A stretch of 64,000 nt of DNA from Heterodera schachtii. Its lineage: Eukaryota > Nematoda > Chromadorea > Rhabditida > Heteroderidae. The notes beneath the pieces are model-generated. The model saw nothing but the letters and a program-made list of their open reading frames with translations. It ran no database searches and was not told the DNA's origin. The stretch covers positions 70,854 to 134,853 of the forward strand of contig SIJG01000122.1 of assembly GCA_023374025.1 (NCBI GenBank), given 5' to 3'. A program made the translations under genes and the position numbers. Of this stretch, positions 10,428 through 21,700 are shown piece after piece. The stretch's first letter is position 1; each line of letters starts with the position of its first letter.

Positions 10428-10483
10428 TGTTCGGTCTGGGGTGTAACCCACTCGGCCAAGTGGGTTACACCCCAGACCGAACA
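10428..10483. repeat. Perfect 25-bp inverted repeat (hairpin)
   Basis: Arms 10428-10452 and 10459-10483 are perfectly complementary (outer end TGTTCGGTCTGGGGTGTAAC), with a 6-nt loop CGGCCA. A perfect 25-bp stem is unusual in this decayed landscape. It may be a recent foldback insertion or a small-RNA hairpin. Confidence 0.85.
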
Positions 10484-10606
10484 AAAAGGAACTTCAAGTT
10501 CGGCTCCTCCTGGCGGCGGTTGACATTTACAACCCAATTTATTAGTCCGCCACGGCAATATTGTGTTGTCGAAAAACACTCAGATTTAGAGTGAATAAAA
10601 GGGGAG

Positions 10607-10980
10607 TGTAAGGATTTTCGACGCATTTCCCTCATTTAATTATTTCTTAATTATTTCCCATTGGCCATTATCAATTCAATCACATCTCATCCGTTCACAC
10701 GTTTTTCCTTTTTCGCTGTAATGTTTCTCCGCCCATTCTCTTCGCATTTCCCTTTCCCCCAGTGATCAGTTAGTCAGTTAGTTGTTGAGCAGACTTCAAT
10801 TATTATTCCTTTTCTCGCTTCGTGTAAATCCAACAACGAGTGAATAAATATATATCGACAGTCAATGAGTCGTTGGGATTTTGGGGCTTAGTCAATGGCC
10901 ATGGCTTTCCCCACTCCCTCCCATGTTCCATCCGGGATAGACGGTGCGGTTGGTCTGGGGGGCACAGTGCGCATCCCTCA
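10607..10980 (+). repeat. 5' LTR of the gag-only element
   Basis: 374 bp, TG...CA ends, matching 18080-18454 with very few changes. Unusually, AAAAGGGGAG, which looks like a polypurine tract, lies just before it, as if this LTR were also the 3' LTR of another element. Confidence 0.85.
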
Positions 10981-11130
10981 CTGGTAGCACCGGATGGTTC
11001 CCATTTTGGGAAACGACCCATCATTGACGACGAAGCTGAGAATTGGATAAGCCGGCAGAAGTTTGTGGGAGATCTCCCTGGCCTGCGGGCTAGAAACAAA
11101 GACGTGTACACGCAAATAAAAAGTCTGACA

Positions 11131-11350
11131 TTTTAAAATTCGTCCGGGCTAGTCAAAGACTAAAGGGACATTAAATTGCAAAAAAAGAGAGGCCAAAAGC
11201 CGTCCGGGCTATTCAAAGACTAAAGGGACTTTTAAGTGGAAAAAAGGAGGCCAAAATTCGTCCGGGCTAGTTAAGAACTAAAGGGACTTTAAAAATGCAA
11301 AAAAGGAGGCCAAAATTTGCCCGGGCTAGTCTAAATGCTAAAGGGGCTGA
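11131..11350 (+). repeat. Tandem array of a 58-60-bp unit
   Basis: Four consecutive units start at about 11141, 11201, 11259 and 11318, each containing CGTCCGGGCTAGTCAAAGAC, TAAAGGGACTTT and AAAAGGAGGCCAAAA. A diverged CCCGGGCTGATGACC..AAAGGGG unit follows near 11588. The array lies in the leader of the LTR element. Confidence 0.85.
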
Positions 11351-12025
11351 TTGCACCGAAAATTGATAAATTGGGTAATTATTTGTAAAGATGAAAGGGA
11401 GAGAAAAAAGAGAGTGAAAGAAGCCAAAATAACCAAAAAAAGGCCTGGTAACAAACGAATAAGTGACCAATTTAAAAACTATTTGAACGAATGAGAAGCC
11501 AAAAAAAGGAGAGAAGAGGCAAAAAAAAAGAGAGAGAAAAGGTGCAGACAAAAAAAAGAGAAACAATTTTTTGGGAAAGCAAAAAGGCCCGGGCTGATGA
11601 CCAATCAAAGGGGCACCATTTTAACTGACTAAAAAAGGGGAACCAATTAAAAAGATGAAAATTAGGCCCTATCATTTTGTTTACCGTATGAGCTTACAGT
11701 TTTCACAGTTCCGAAGTTCATTTTATCCATTTTCTCTCGGTTCTCACGGAATATGGATATTCACGTGCCGCCCGCCACATTTTGCTTTGCGAGATTATTT
11801 CACTTTACACATTTTTTTGCGGCGCCTGAGAATTGTTAATTGCTCTCGTTAGGCTGAGTTTAAGCGGAGATGGCAGCAGATAAGCCCATTCCTGGAAGGC
11901 ATTCGCATCCATTCGATTATCCGCTGTCATTCATTAATTCTTTTTCTCTCGATTAATGCGTAATGGGATTACCAATTTTTTAGCAAAATAAAATCAAAAT
12001 CTTATTACGAACCGAACGACTACGA

Positions 12026-13533
12026 ATGTCTACATTAGGGGGCTCTTCAAGTGAGCCCGCCTCTGGTACATCCCAAGCCTGCGGGCAGGAAACAAAAATG
12101 TTTTTGAGTGGAAAGGACGATGCGTCCTCAATCATTGCTATTGATAGAAAACTTTGGCAAGGAAAGGTCACTGTAAAAATTTCTGACTTAGAAAAAGCTC
12201 AAAATGACATGGGGAAATTGGAAGATGGAGTGAATAGAGCTTTTCGCCTACATTGAACCGTTCCTTGAACCAAAAAGTCAATTGGGTGAATGATGTCGTG
12301 GATAATATAAATGCCAATTTTGAGACACTGAAAGTCCAATTCGTTACCCTAACCGAAAGAGTCGATATTTTGGAACAAGACAATGATGGGACGAATTCAG
12401 GTGGAACTTTTAGTCTTGGTAATCAGCATAGAGGCATCTCCTGCGCCTTTTGCGACACCAATAGGCAACGCACAGCCCAACCAAGTTATACAGAATGCAA
12501 TGCCAATTCAGCAACTGTCAAGCGAAGATGAAGATGACGAGCCGACTCTTTTTGGCCTGAACATGCTAATGAGTGGACACACAGTAGGGTCAGGTTTGGA
12601 AATGTTCAGAGAAGAGTCAGTTTTTGCATTTGACGATTGGGCTGAACGTTTTAAGGACTACCTTTCTGTGTCAGGCAAGGCTTACACTGAGCGCGAAAAA
12701 GTCACCAGACTCAAATTGGCTCTGAAGGACACGCCATTGGCACTGTTTAAAGAATTATTACCAGCACAAACGGATACTCTCGACTCAGCTTGAATGAACT
12801 CCGACAGAAATTGGACTCCCCTCAACGTCGGGAAATTACAAAACGAACATTATCACTGTGCAAACAAAGGGAAGATGAGACAGTATCGCAGTTTCTGAGG
12901 CGTTTAGTTCCTTTGGTGGATGCGACAAATTCGTCATTGACCGGTAAGTCTCGAAAAGAGAAAATTTGCGAAGAATTTTTGGATAGATTGAAACCAAATA
13001 TAAGCTTTCTCATTCGTTTGGTGGGATTGTCACGAGCAAAAGATTTGGACTTGGTAAGAGCACAAGCTGAGGAGTTGGAGGCTTTACTGCTCATGAGCAA
13101 GGGTGATGAGGCAGTGCGCCTTTCTGACGCAGTCAACGCGCTAAACAATCAGTCATCACAGTCCCGTTGGTCTACAGATGCGAACCTGAACGATGATTAT
13201 GCTGGACAGTGGTCATCAGGTAAGAATGTACGAGGATTCGGGTCTTTTTCAGGATCGAATGAACAGACCCAGCAACAAGGAGGAGGAGAAGGACAAAATC
13301 GATCTCGCAACTGGGGAGGAGGCCACCAAGAACAATTTACTCAAAGAAATTGGTCAAACAACCCACGATGCGACTGTTGTGACCGCGTTGGACATGTGGC
13401 TTACAACTGCTATCAACGCCGTGCCAGTTTAAGAGAAACTCCGATCTGTCATTCCACCAAGGAAGATGGGCCAACCAACAGCCACACCAATCGCAGGGAC
13501 AATGGCAAAATAGGCAGACTTCCGTTAACATGA
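12026..13533 (+). pseudogene. Gag-like coding region, frameshifted
   Basis: Pieces in alternating frames line up as one protein: 12026-12243, about 12253-12400 (coiled-coil-like, NANFETLKVQFVTLTERVD), 12400-12792 (FDDWAERFKDYLSVSGKAY) and 12790-13533. The last piece has gag-type helices (DETVSQFLRRLVPLVDATN) and a zinc knuckle CDCCDRVGHVAYNC (C-X2-C-X4-H-X4-C) near 13369-13410. At least three frame changes and a stop at 12791 break it. Gag would package element RNA. No pol follows. The assignment is to retrotransposon gag in general; I cannot place the clade. Confidence 0.75.
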
Positions 13534-16500
13534 TGGATGCCCAAAGTTCCTCATATACTTCAGCTGAATTTTTTCAAAACTTGGCTCAGGCTTTGCTAGA
13601 TCTTAAAATTCAGGACCGTCGCAATTACAAAGATGAAGAGCCGAGGACCGGAGCAATGAATGCACTTACGCACATTAAACCCGAAACGGAAGTAATGAAG
13701 TGTCAAGTTCGTAAAGAAATGTCAAAAGAATCCCAAGCCTGTGGGCCGGAAACAAAACCAAACCGTCTTAAAATAGCAAACTGGGAGCGGCCAAATGTGA
13801 GTTCGAAAGTTGCCTCCTTAATGCAATTTCATTAATGTTAATTGGAATGATTTTGCCCTTCACTACTGGTGTTAGGCCTAATCTGCCGATGCGCTTCAAG
13901 GAATGTGCTCAGGTGAACGTGAACATTGCTTGATTGACAATTCGTTAATTATTTTTTTTGTGTGGACGATTCCGAATTCACTGTGGTCCACGATTACAAT
14001 AATTATTCGTTTGGATGTCTTAGACAAATTGCCAATTAAAATTTAGACTGTCAGTCATTAGCAATGTCTCACCTGCGGGTCAGAAACAAATCAAAGTGGC
14101 GCTAGTGAACATTTTTAGAGACTTGTCATAATAATTTCGTTATGCCTTATGTGTCTTTATTTGTTTCACATCAATTTTATATTATATATAATTATAATTG
14201 CAAAAAATAGGGGTTCTGGTCCCCCACAGAGCGCTAGCGCCCCGTTGCCTTTTCCCCCTCAGAGCGCTAGCGCCCCGTTGATTTTGCCCCACAAAGAGTG
14301 GTATTTGAATGATTGGAAGACACATCACAATTGTCAATCGCTAAAAATAAAAAGAAATAATTAAGCAAAATAATAATTATTTTTTGTATTTATCCAATTT
14401 TTTGGTTCATTTAATTCATGAGAGTCTTAACCTATGCCTGAGGGCAAGAAACAAACCTGACTTTTTGTCATTTAAAAAATTTGCAAAGAAATTTATTAGT
14501 TAAACCAAAAAAAAATTTACCGGAAAGAACAATTTAAAAAAATTGTTTTTTTTGAAATATATGCCTCCTTTACAATTTTGTCTATATTTAATCAAGCCCT
14601 AAAATACGAGATCTTAAAATAATTATTATTTTTTGCAAATAATGGAGAAGCCCGTTCGTACTACTTATAAATTTGTTCGCTTTCCTAAGAAGAATAGACC
14701 AAAGCCACAAAAAATAAAAATAAAAGCACCAAAATTTTTTTTTCTCCATCTTTAAATTTATATGTCTCAATTTTGTGGATGTTTGGAACATTTAATTACC
14801 ACCCAAGCCTGAGGGCTGGAAACAAAAATGTTCTTCAAAATTTTGGTAAAATTGCTGCAATTTGCCCACAATTTAGGAAAGAAATTTTTGAAGTTGTCGG
14901 CTCACTTCCAGATTTTGCGACTTTAAAAATACAATGCCTAAAAAAAGAATTGAATTAGAAAAATATATAATAAAATTTGCATAAATTATAATTAAATATT
15001 GCAAAAAAATATTTGATTTTAATTAGCTTAATTAGCAAATTATTCAAATTCTTTATTATGTTTTCAGTCAGCAAACATAAGCTCTTTTTTTGAATCGTTA
15101 TGTTATTTAAATACATTACGCCATAATTATTAATTAATATAAGTCCGCGCTAATTCAAACACCATGTCGGCCGAGAAAAAGCCGAACTGATGGTTAGATG
15201 TTTTTCAACACCCATTTAACACTTTTTAATTAACAAAAATTTAAAAACAAATATTTTAATGCACAAACACATAAATTAACTAAGAATAAGGATAGAGAGC
15301 CAATAAAATAATTGCCTGGTACTCAGCGTTAATTATATTATTTAATTTTAAATACATTTCGCCAAGAATTATATAATAGTACGATTTTAAATAGCTTGTC
15401 GGCCGAGATTTTGTTATAAATTATTCAATTAATACTCTAGCGTTAAGCATGCCGTTAGATTCGATCCTAACGATATAAAAACAATAATTTTAATAAAATA
15501 GTTATATTTCATAGATTTTTATAAACTTTAAAGACAAATATAAGTGAAACTTAATTAAATAGTCCAATTTATTGACTTATTTTTTTTGTATCTCCAATCG
15601 TTTTCTCTTGCATCCATTTATGCTTAGATCAACTCTTTTTGCTAAACTATGTTGTGTGTACATTGTCTCGCCCATTTCTCACTGATCAGTCCATAAATTC
15701 TTCACAGTTATTCATTTTCATTTTATGTCTTTGATTTTGCTCATATATGTACTTTTTTCTCTTAAGAGATCGAAAAACAGAAAACTCCAATATTCTCTTA
15801 ACTCCTTTGCCTGTGGGCAAGAAATAAAGCAAAAGGGAATTGAAGATGAATTATTTGGAACGGAAAATGATTCCGAAAATTCTTGCTTAATAACTGGCCA
15901 CAATTTACACCAATTTCGTTGGAATGAAATGAGTATTCCCGATTAGGAACCCAGGTCACATGAATTCACCAAAGTCGGACCACCAGAAAAGCAAATTGTT
16001 TCCAGCTGCTGCGGAATAATTAGGGAGGTGGTCCAAAACAAAATCAACCACAAATAAAATTAATGAAAACTTTCCTTTTTTCTTCACTTTTCGGTTCTCA
16101 TTGGCACTTTGGGTCCCTTTGATTCCTTTTCTCGTTTTTAAACAAATTCTCTTTTTGGTTGACATTCATTACACATCGGAGTTTTAGTAGAAGGCGGCGT
16201 GTTTTGAACAACCAATTTTTTTCCAACGCCAGTGAATTCCTTTTTAGTTTTGCAACTTTCCTTACACTTTTTATGCAATTCTCAATTATCCTTGGGCCGG
16301 TGTGTTTCTTAATTGTTTATCCAAACGAAAAATTCAGAATAAATGGCAAAAATTAAAATCTTTCTCTATTTATTTTTTCCATGCCTGCGGGCCGGACAAA
16401 AGAATCGCATGCAAAGATTGCTAATGATTTGACTGATGTATTTGAACGTTCAAATTGTAAAGTCCACCTAAGAAAAGCAAATTAAAGGAATTTCAGTGGA

Positions 16501-16896
16501 TAAAAATTTGTGAACATTTTTGTGCCAATTCATACCATCTAACCAATTTAATGTTTAAACCGAATAGGAAAATGCAATTTTGGGATGGACTTGTGCACAC
16601 CTAAAACCAAAAATTGTTCCTTAAAATTGATCCTCATTTTTTGGAAACATTTTTGGACAATTAGTGTCTTAACTTTACTCTAATAGCAAAATTTCATTTT
16701 GTGTCATTCAAGCTTATTTGTGGTCATTTGGGCCTACTCAGTTTCACCATTTATGTTTTCATTTTGACTTCTATTATTTTTTTTAATTTCACATTTATAA
16801 GGTGAAAAGCCTATACTTCAAATCGCTCAAATTAATTTGAAGTCTCCAAAATACTTGCCTGCGGGCTTGAAAAAAATGTTTGTGAAAGTGAAATGA
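13534..16896. other. LTR-element interior, non-coding or too decayed to read
   Basis: Small open frames (for example 13530-13835, 14773-14958 and 15725-15946) each begin at or contain a copy of the GCCTGCGGGC motif (reading ACGQETK, ACGPETK, RAGNKN or ACGQEIK), but they do not resemble a known pol domain. At 14226-14282 the phrase CAGAGCGCTAGCGCCCCGTTG occurs twice in tandem. AT content is high from 14400 to 15600. Confidence 0.5.
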
Positions 16897-17640
16897 ACTC
16901 ACTCTGCTGTTGTTAGCAGATTGGAGCGATCCTTAGGCCTCAAGCCTGTATAACCGGACCCGCTGTCGATGGATAGTGCCGAGATGGATGGCACCAAGGA
17001 AATGATGGAAAAAGGATGATGTGCGACATAAAAGGAGAGAGGTTGAAGTGGGAAAAGAAAAAGGGGTAAGTAGAGGAATTGAAGAAGGGGAGGAAAGGAG
17101 AGCAGTGAAAGTGAACTGCTTGAACTTGACAGTTGCAAGTCTGAGCCTGAACCCATAAGCCGTGTCTAAACAAAGCACTGATCATAGACGATCTCCGCCA
17201 ACTTCGCGTCCATTATATTTGTCTTTACGCCACGCAAGCATGGGAGGCGAGCCACGAAATGATCTTCTTCGGCGACTTGCTGCCGCTTAACCGGACAGAG
17301 ACGTGGTGGCTTTATTTGGACTAAGCGACAGCGTACGACAATGGTCGGGTCCGGAGTACTTCAACTTCGAGCAGTTCAACAACCCCGAGAACTGTTACGA
17401 CAGGGATGGACAGCTGATCTCAGCCAATGGCGGTGCGGTACGGTCAAAGCTTTTTTACAGCAAATACTGTTAAAATGTGTGGTGCAACAACTCCGGTGAG
17501 TCAAGCGGGCGGAGAACAATACTAACCTTATCTTTTTCAAGGTGGCACTTGTGAACGGACTTCAACTTCTGGCGCGCGCAGATGAATAAAGAAGGCCAAC
17601 TGTACGACTTCAGCCATGAACGACAAATGCGCATGGACTT
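16897..17640 (+). other. Possible captured coding fragment of unknown family
   Basis: This part is richer in GC than the rest of the element. Around 17300-17460 the frame reads DSVRQWSGPEYFNFEQFN and later NCYDRDGQLISANGGAV, then GTGAGT near 17490. It looks like protein-coding sequence with splice signals, but stops interrupt neighbouring frames and I do not recognise the family. It may be a host gene piece carried by the LTR element, or decayed element sequence. Confidence 0.35.
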
Positions 17641-18064
17641 CCTTCTTTTCCTTCCTATCTTTTGTCAATTTCCTTTTCTGCTTTGTCTCTCTCTAATGTC
17701 CATTTATTATCAAATATTCATTTATTTTCCTTTTATTTCGAATTGTTAAATAGCCTTTTCTATAATTCCCTCAAATTTAAAATTAATTAAAATGCGTCGG
17801 TTTCCTCACACTTTCTCTGACCCATTCTTTGTTTCCTCTCATCATGCTTTTAATTTCGTCCCCAAACCGGAATGACCCCTGGTTGCTTTTCTCCGATTTC
17901 CCATGCCATCCATCTGAGATGAAGGTGGACTGCGCTGCTCATTACTGCAATGCGCAGCTTGGCCGAGGAAGTTCGAATTGGAAAGACGAAGGGCGAAGCC
18001 GAGAGTTTGGATCCATCTCATTCATTTTCATTTCACTTTTATTTAAGGATCGGGGACGATCCTA

Positions 18065-18079
18065 AGGGAAGGGGGAAGT
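18065..18079 (+). other. Polypurine tract of the gag-only LTR element
   Basis: AAGGGAAGGGGGAAG lies immediately before the TGTAAGG start of the 3' LTR, the expected site for plus-strand priming. Confidence 0.7.
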
Positions 18080-18454
18080 TGTAAGGTTTTTCGACGCATT
18101 TCCCTCATTTAATTATTTCTTAATTATTTCCCATTGGCCATTATCAATTCAATCACATTTCATCCGTTCACACGTTTTTCCTTTTTCGCTGTAATGTTTC
18201 TCCGCCCATTCTCTTCGCATTTCCCTTTCCCCCAGTGATCAGTTAGTCAGTTAGTTGTTGAGCAGACTTCAATTTATTATTCCTTTTCTCGCTTCGTGTA
18301 AATCCAACAACGAGTGAATAAATATATATCGACAGTCAATGAGTCGTTGGGATTTTGGGGCTTAGTCAATGGCCATGGCTTTCCCCACTCCCTCCCATGT
18401 TCCATCCGGGATAGACGGTGCGGTTGGTCTGGGGGGCACAGTGCGCATCCCTCA
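18080..18454 (+). repeat. 3' LTR of the gag-only element
   Basis: 375 bp, nearly identical to 10607-10980. Similarity ends at CTCACTGG; beyond it the two flanks differ. Confidence 0.85.
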
Positions 18455-18502
18455 CTGGAGGAAGTAGGTGCGAAACATGAGAAACATGTATGGCACTGAA
18501 AA

Positions 18503-18704
18503 TGCAAAGACGGGGAACGGAGCAAATAAATTGGGGAGACAACAGAATGAATTAAGTCATGAATGGGGGAGGAATATTGGAAAGGGCAAAGGTCAATCGA
18601 TGTGCATGTGTCTGTCTCTAACACGGAGAGAGCAGACACTGCAAAAACAGTGAAGGAAAATGAAGAGGGAAATAAATCGGGGGCAAAATGTGCCTGCCCG
18701 AACA
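18503..18704 (-). repeat. Truncated 3' LTR of the gypsy element
   Basis: Matches 23255-23462 almost exactly except for a 4-bp AAAT difference. It begins TGTTCGGGCAGG on the minus strand next to the purine tract. Its U5 end is missing; instead 45 bp of unrelated sequence separate it from the other element's LTR. Confidence 0.85.
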
Positions 18705-18727
18705 CCTCCCCTTTTAGGCTGATCAGT

Positions 18728-21700
18728 TCATGGCCCGGGTGAAAAACGGTTCGGCTTACGACGTTGGCGTTGAGGATAGCGTCGTTGAATTGTGACGTCC
18801 TCAATTGGAGCAGCCAAATTGTCCTGAATGGGTTCTGTTTCGTTCTCGATTTGATTGGGCCCTAAATTGGCATTTGCTGCGTCGGGTGGTTGATTGGGCA
18901 GGGCCGGAGGCAATGGCAAATCAAATGCCTCATTTAAAATGGCCAAAGTCTGATCATAATTGTCGGCAGTCTTCCGGTTGCGCAGTTGATTGGCGTGAAA
19001 TCGGCCGGATGATCCGTCGGGAAATTTGACGTCAAAAATCACTCCAGCGGACCCACTGATCACTCCAGGCTTCCAATTTTGCGAGGAGCGATGGCGCGCG
19101 AAGACCTTGTCATTAACCATAAAATTTCGATTTTTGGTGCCAAATCTCTTTTTGAATTGCCTTTCCATCTCCAAATCAATTTCAAATGGTTGGTGTGGTG
19201 GTGGCCGAAGGAGATCAATTGTTGTCCTTGGCCTTCGACCGAGCAGCAATTCAGCGGGGCACTTCAACTCCGGAAGTGAATCATTTGGAGTCGTCCGGTA
19301 GGTGATCAGAAAAGTGTCAATGATCTCCTTGTTCGGCTTCCCCTCCCCTTTTAATTTTCTGAATGCTCTCTTAAATGTGTCGACAAATCTCTCCACTTGT
19401 CCATTTGACATTGGATTATATGGGGCCGAAAATAAATGTGTGATGCCGTTGGCCGCAACAAATTTGGCGAATTCTGAGCTTGAAAATTGCGTGCCATTGT
19501 CAGAAACAATTGTTTCTGGAATTCCATGGCGTGTAAATAAATAACGCAATTTTTCGATTGTGGCCGATGCTGTTGAATTTGCCATCTCAAATACCTCCGG
19601 GTATTTGGAAAATGAATCGACGACAATTAAAAATATTTTGCCGAAGAATGGCCCAGCAAAATCAATGTGAATTCGTTGCCACGGGCCAGTTGGTTTTGGC
19701 CATGAATGGAGATCGGTTTTTATCGGTGCCTTTGCAGCCAATTGGCACGGCTCACAATTTTGGACATAATCCTCAATTTCTTTGTCCAATTTCGGCCAGA
19801 AGATGTATTGGCGGGCGAGCTGCTTCATTCTCTTCATTCCGGGGTGGCCTTTGTGAAATAATCGGAGAATTTTGGCCTGGAAAATTTTCGGAATGACGAC
19901 TCTTTCGCCATACATAAGGCAGCCCTTCAAAATGGTCAGATCACTTTTTCGCCGATGGAAGAGTTTAATGATCTCCGATTCCTTCTCAATTTGCTTTTCG
20001 TTTGGCCAGTCTTCGCGGATGAATTTGACTATATTTTGAATAACACTGTCCTTTTTGGAGGCGTTGACCAAATCTTCGAATTTAATCGGCAAATTATTCG
20101 AGGCGGAATGGAGAATTTCTTCCAAAATTGGTTCGGCTGTGATCAATGCAATGACGCGTTCGTTTTCCTCTTCTCCGCCTTTTGCAATGAGTCGGGAGAG
20201 TGCGTCTGCCTGTCCAAAATCCGTCGTTTTGACGTATTCAATTTTGAAATCGTAGGCCAACAAAATGAGTGACCAGCGCAACAATCGGTTGACGCTGCAC
20301 TGCCGAATGCCCTTTTTATTTCCGAAAATTGAGAGCAACGGCTTATGGTCGGTTTGAAGAATAAATTTCCGACCATAAATCATTTTGTGGAATTTCTGCA
20401 CCGCGAAGATCAAAGCCAGCCCTTCCTTCTCAATTTGAGAGTAATTCTTTTCCGCGGGCGCGAGTGACTTTGACGCGTGTGCAATGGCCTTAATTGTCCC
20501 ATTTGGAAATCGATGGGAAATGACGGCGCCGATTCCAAGCTCTGAAGCATCGGCGGACACAATTATTTCCAATTTTGGATCATAATGCGTCAATAATAAA
20601 TCAGAAGTCAAAATGTTTTTCAATTTTTGAAAAGATTGTCGACAATTGTCGCACCAATTCCATTTTGCTTCATGCTTCAGCAAATCGTCCAGAGGCTTGC
20701 GAATGAAGCGCATGTTCCTGACGAATTGCTGGTAATGGTTGACCATGCCCAAAAATGAGCGCAGCGACGATATGTTAGTCGGCGCGGGCATGTCAACAAT
20801 GGCTTGGATCTTTGATGGGTCGGGTCGGCGTCCATTCTTATCAATAATTAATCCAAGGTATTTAATTTCCTCTTGGAAGAAGGCGCACTTCGAAATTTTG
20901 ACCCTAAATCCGAACAGACTGCAGCCGATCGAACACTTCCTTTAAGTGATCAGTGTGTTCGTTGAATGTTCGGCTGGCGACGATGATGTCGTCTAAATAT
21001 GCCGTCGCAAAATTCAGACCGGCGAGCATTTTGTCCATGATTGATTGAAAAATGCCGGGTGCCGATTTGACTCCAAAAGGCAGGCGCTCCATAAAATAAT
21101 TGCCCTTGTGGGTGGAGATGCCGCAAATTTTCTTCGAATCATCATCCAATTGAATTTGGAAATATGCGTCTTTGAGATCAATTTGGGAGAAAAATTTTCC
21201 TCCATTCAAAGTCGCAAAAATGTCATCCGGAATTGGCAGCGGGTGTTGGTAGTCCAGCAATGCATCATTCAATCCGGTTGAATAATCGATGCACAATCGT
21301 GCTGATCCGTCGCTTTTCTTGACCACCAAAATCGGGGCGGCCCAAGATAAATGTTCGGCTTTACGGATAATTCCCAGCTGCTCCAATCGGTCCAATTCCT
21401 TGTCGATGATTTCCTTTGAATGATGTGGCACAGGCCGTGCCTTTCTGTAAATTGGAGTGGCACCATCCTTTAATTGAAGGTGTGCCAATTCCTTGGTGCA
21501 GAGTCCGAGTCCTTCCTCAAAAGTAGTGGAGAAAGTGGCCTTTAATTCCCGAATAAATTTATCGGCGGCCTCGGACGTAAATGGTGCACTTAAATTGGTT
21601 TTGCCGCATAAATTAATGGCGGAATTGCTGATTTTCCTCTTTAAATCGTCCAGCAGGCCAAATGCGTCCATCGTCGAAATGCTCAGTAAATTTAAGGACC

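Larger units (their letters stand above)
11081..16877 (+). repeat. Nine dispersed copies of GCCTGCGGGC..GAAACAAA
   Basis: Copies start at about 11081, 12077, 13737, 14071, 14436, 14807, 15809, 16383 and 16857. Consensus: CCAAGCCTGCGGGCNGGAAA followed by CAAAAATG in the best copies. GCC and GGC can pair around a TGCG loop, and the central C/T/A varies while the flanking bases hold. In the copies at 12077, 14807 and 16857 the motif ends directly at an ATG followed by TTT, TTC or TTT. Spacing is irregular (334-1660 bp). All nine are in the same orientation. Confidence 0.8.
10607..18454 (+). mobile_element. LTR retrotransposon with gag remnant and no visible pol
   Basis: Two near-identical LTRs (10607-10980, 18080-18454; both start TGTAAGG and end CCCTCA) bracket 7.1 kb. 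The 3' LTR is preceded by a purine tract (AAGGGAAGGGGGAAG), and TGGTAGCACCGG follows the 5' LTR as a candidate primer-binding site. The interior holds frameshifted gag frames with one CCHC knuckle, a 59-bp tandem array, and nine copies of a GCCTGCGGGC motif. I find no protease, reverse transcriptase or integrase, so it would need a partner to move. No convincing target duplication; the bases following the 3' LTR differ from those before the 5' LTR except for a possible GGAG. Confidence 0.8.

Noticed and set aside
10803..11136. Open frames on both strands over the LTR
   Set aside because: They are inside the LTR and repeated at 18277-18499; no protein evidence.
14789..14820. TTTAATTACCACCCAAGCCTGAG as a spliced leader (SL1-like) gene
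   Set aside because: It resembles SL1 only because the element's dispersed motif contains CCCAAGCCTGAG; two mismatched inserts, no donor GT or Sm site follows.
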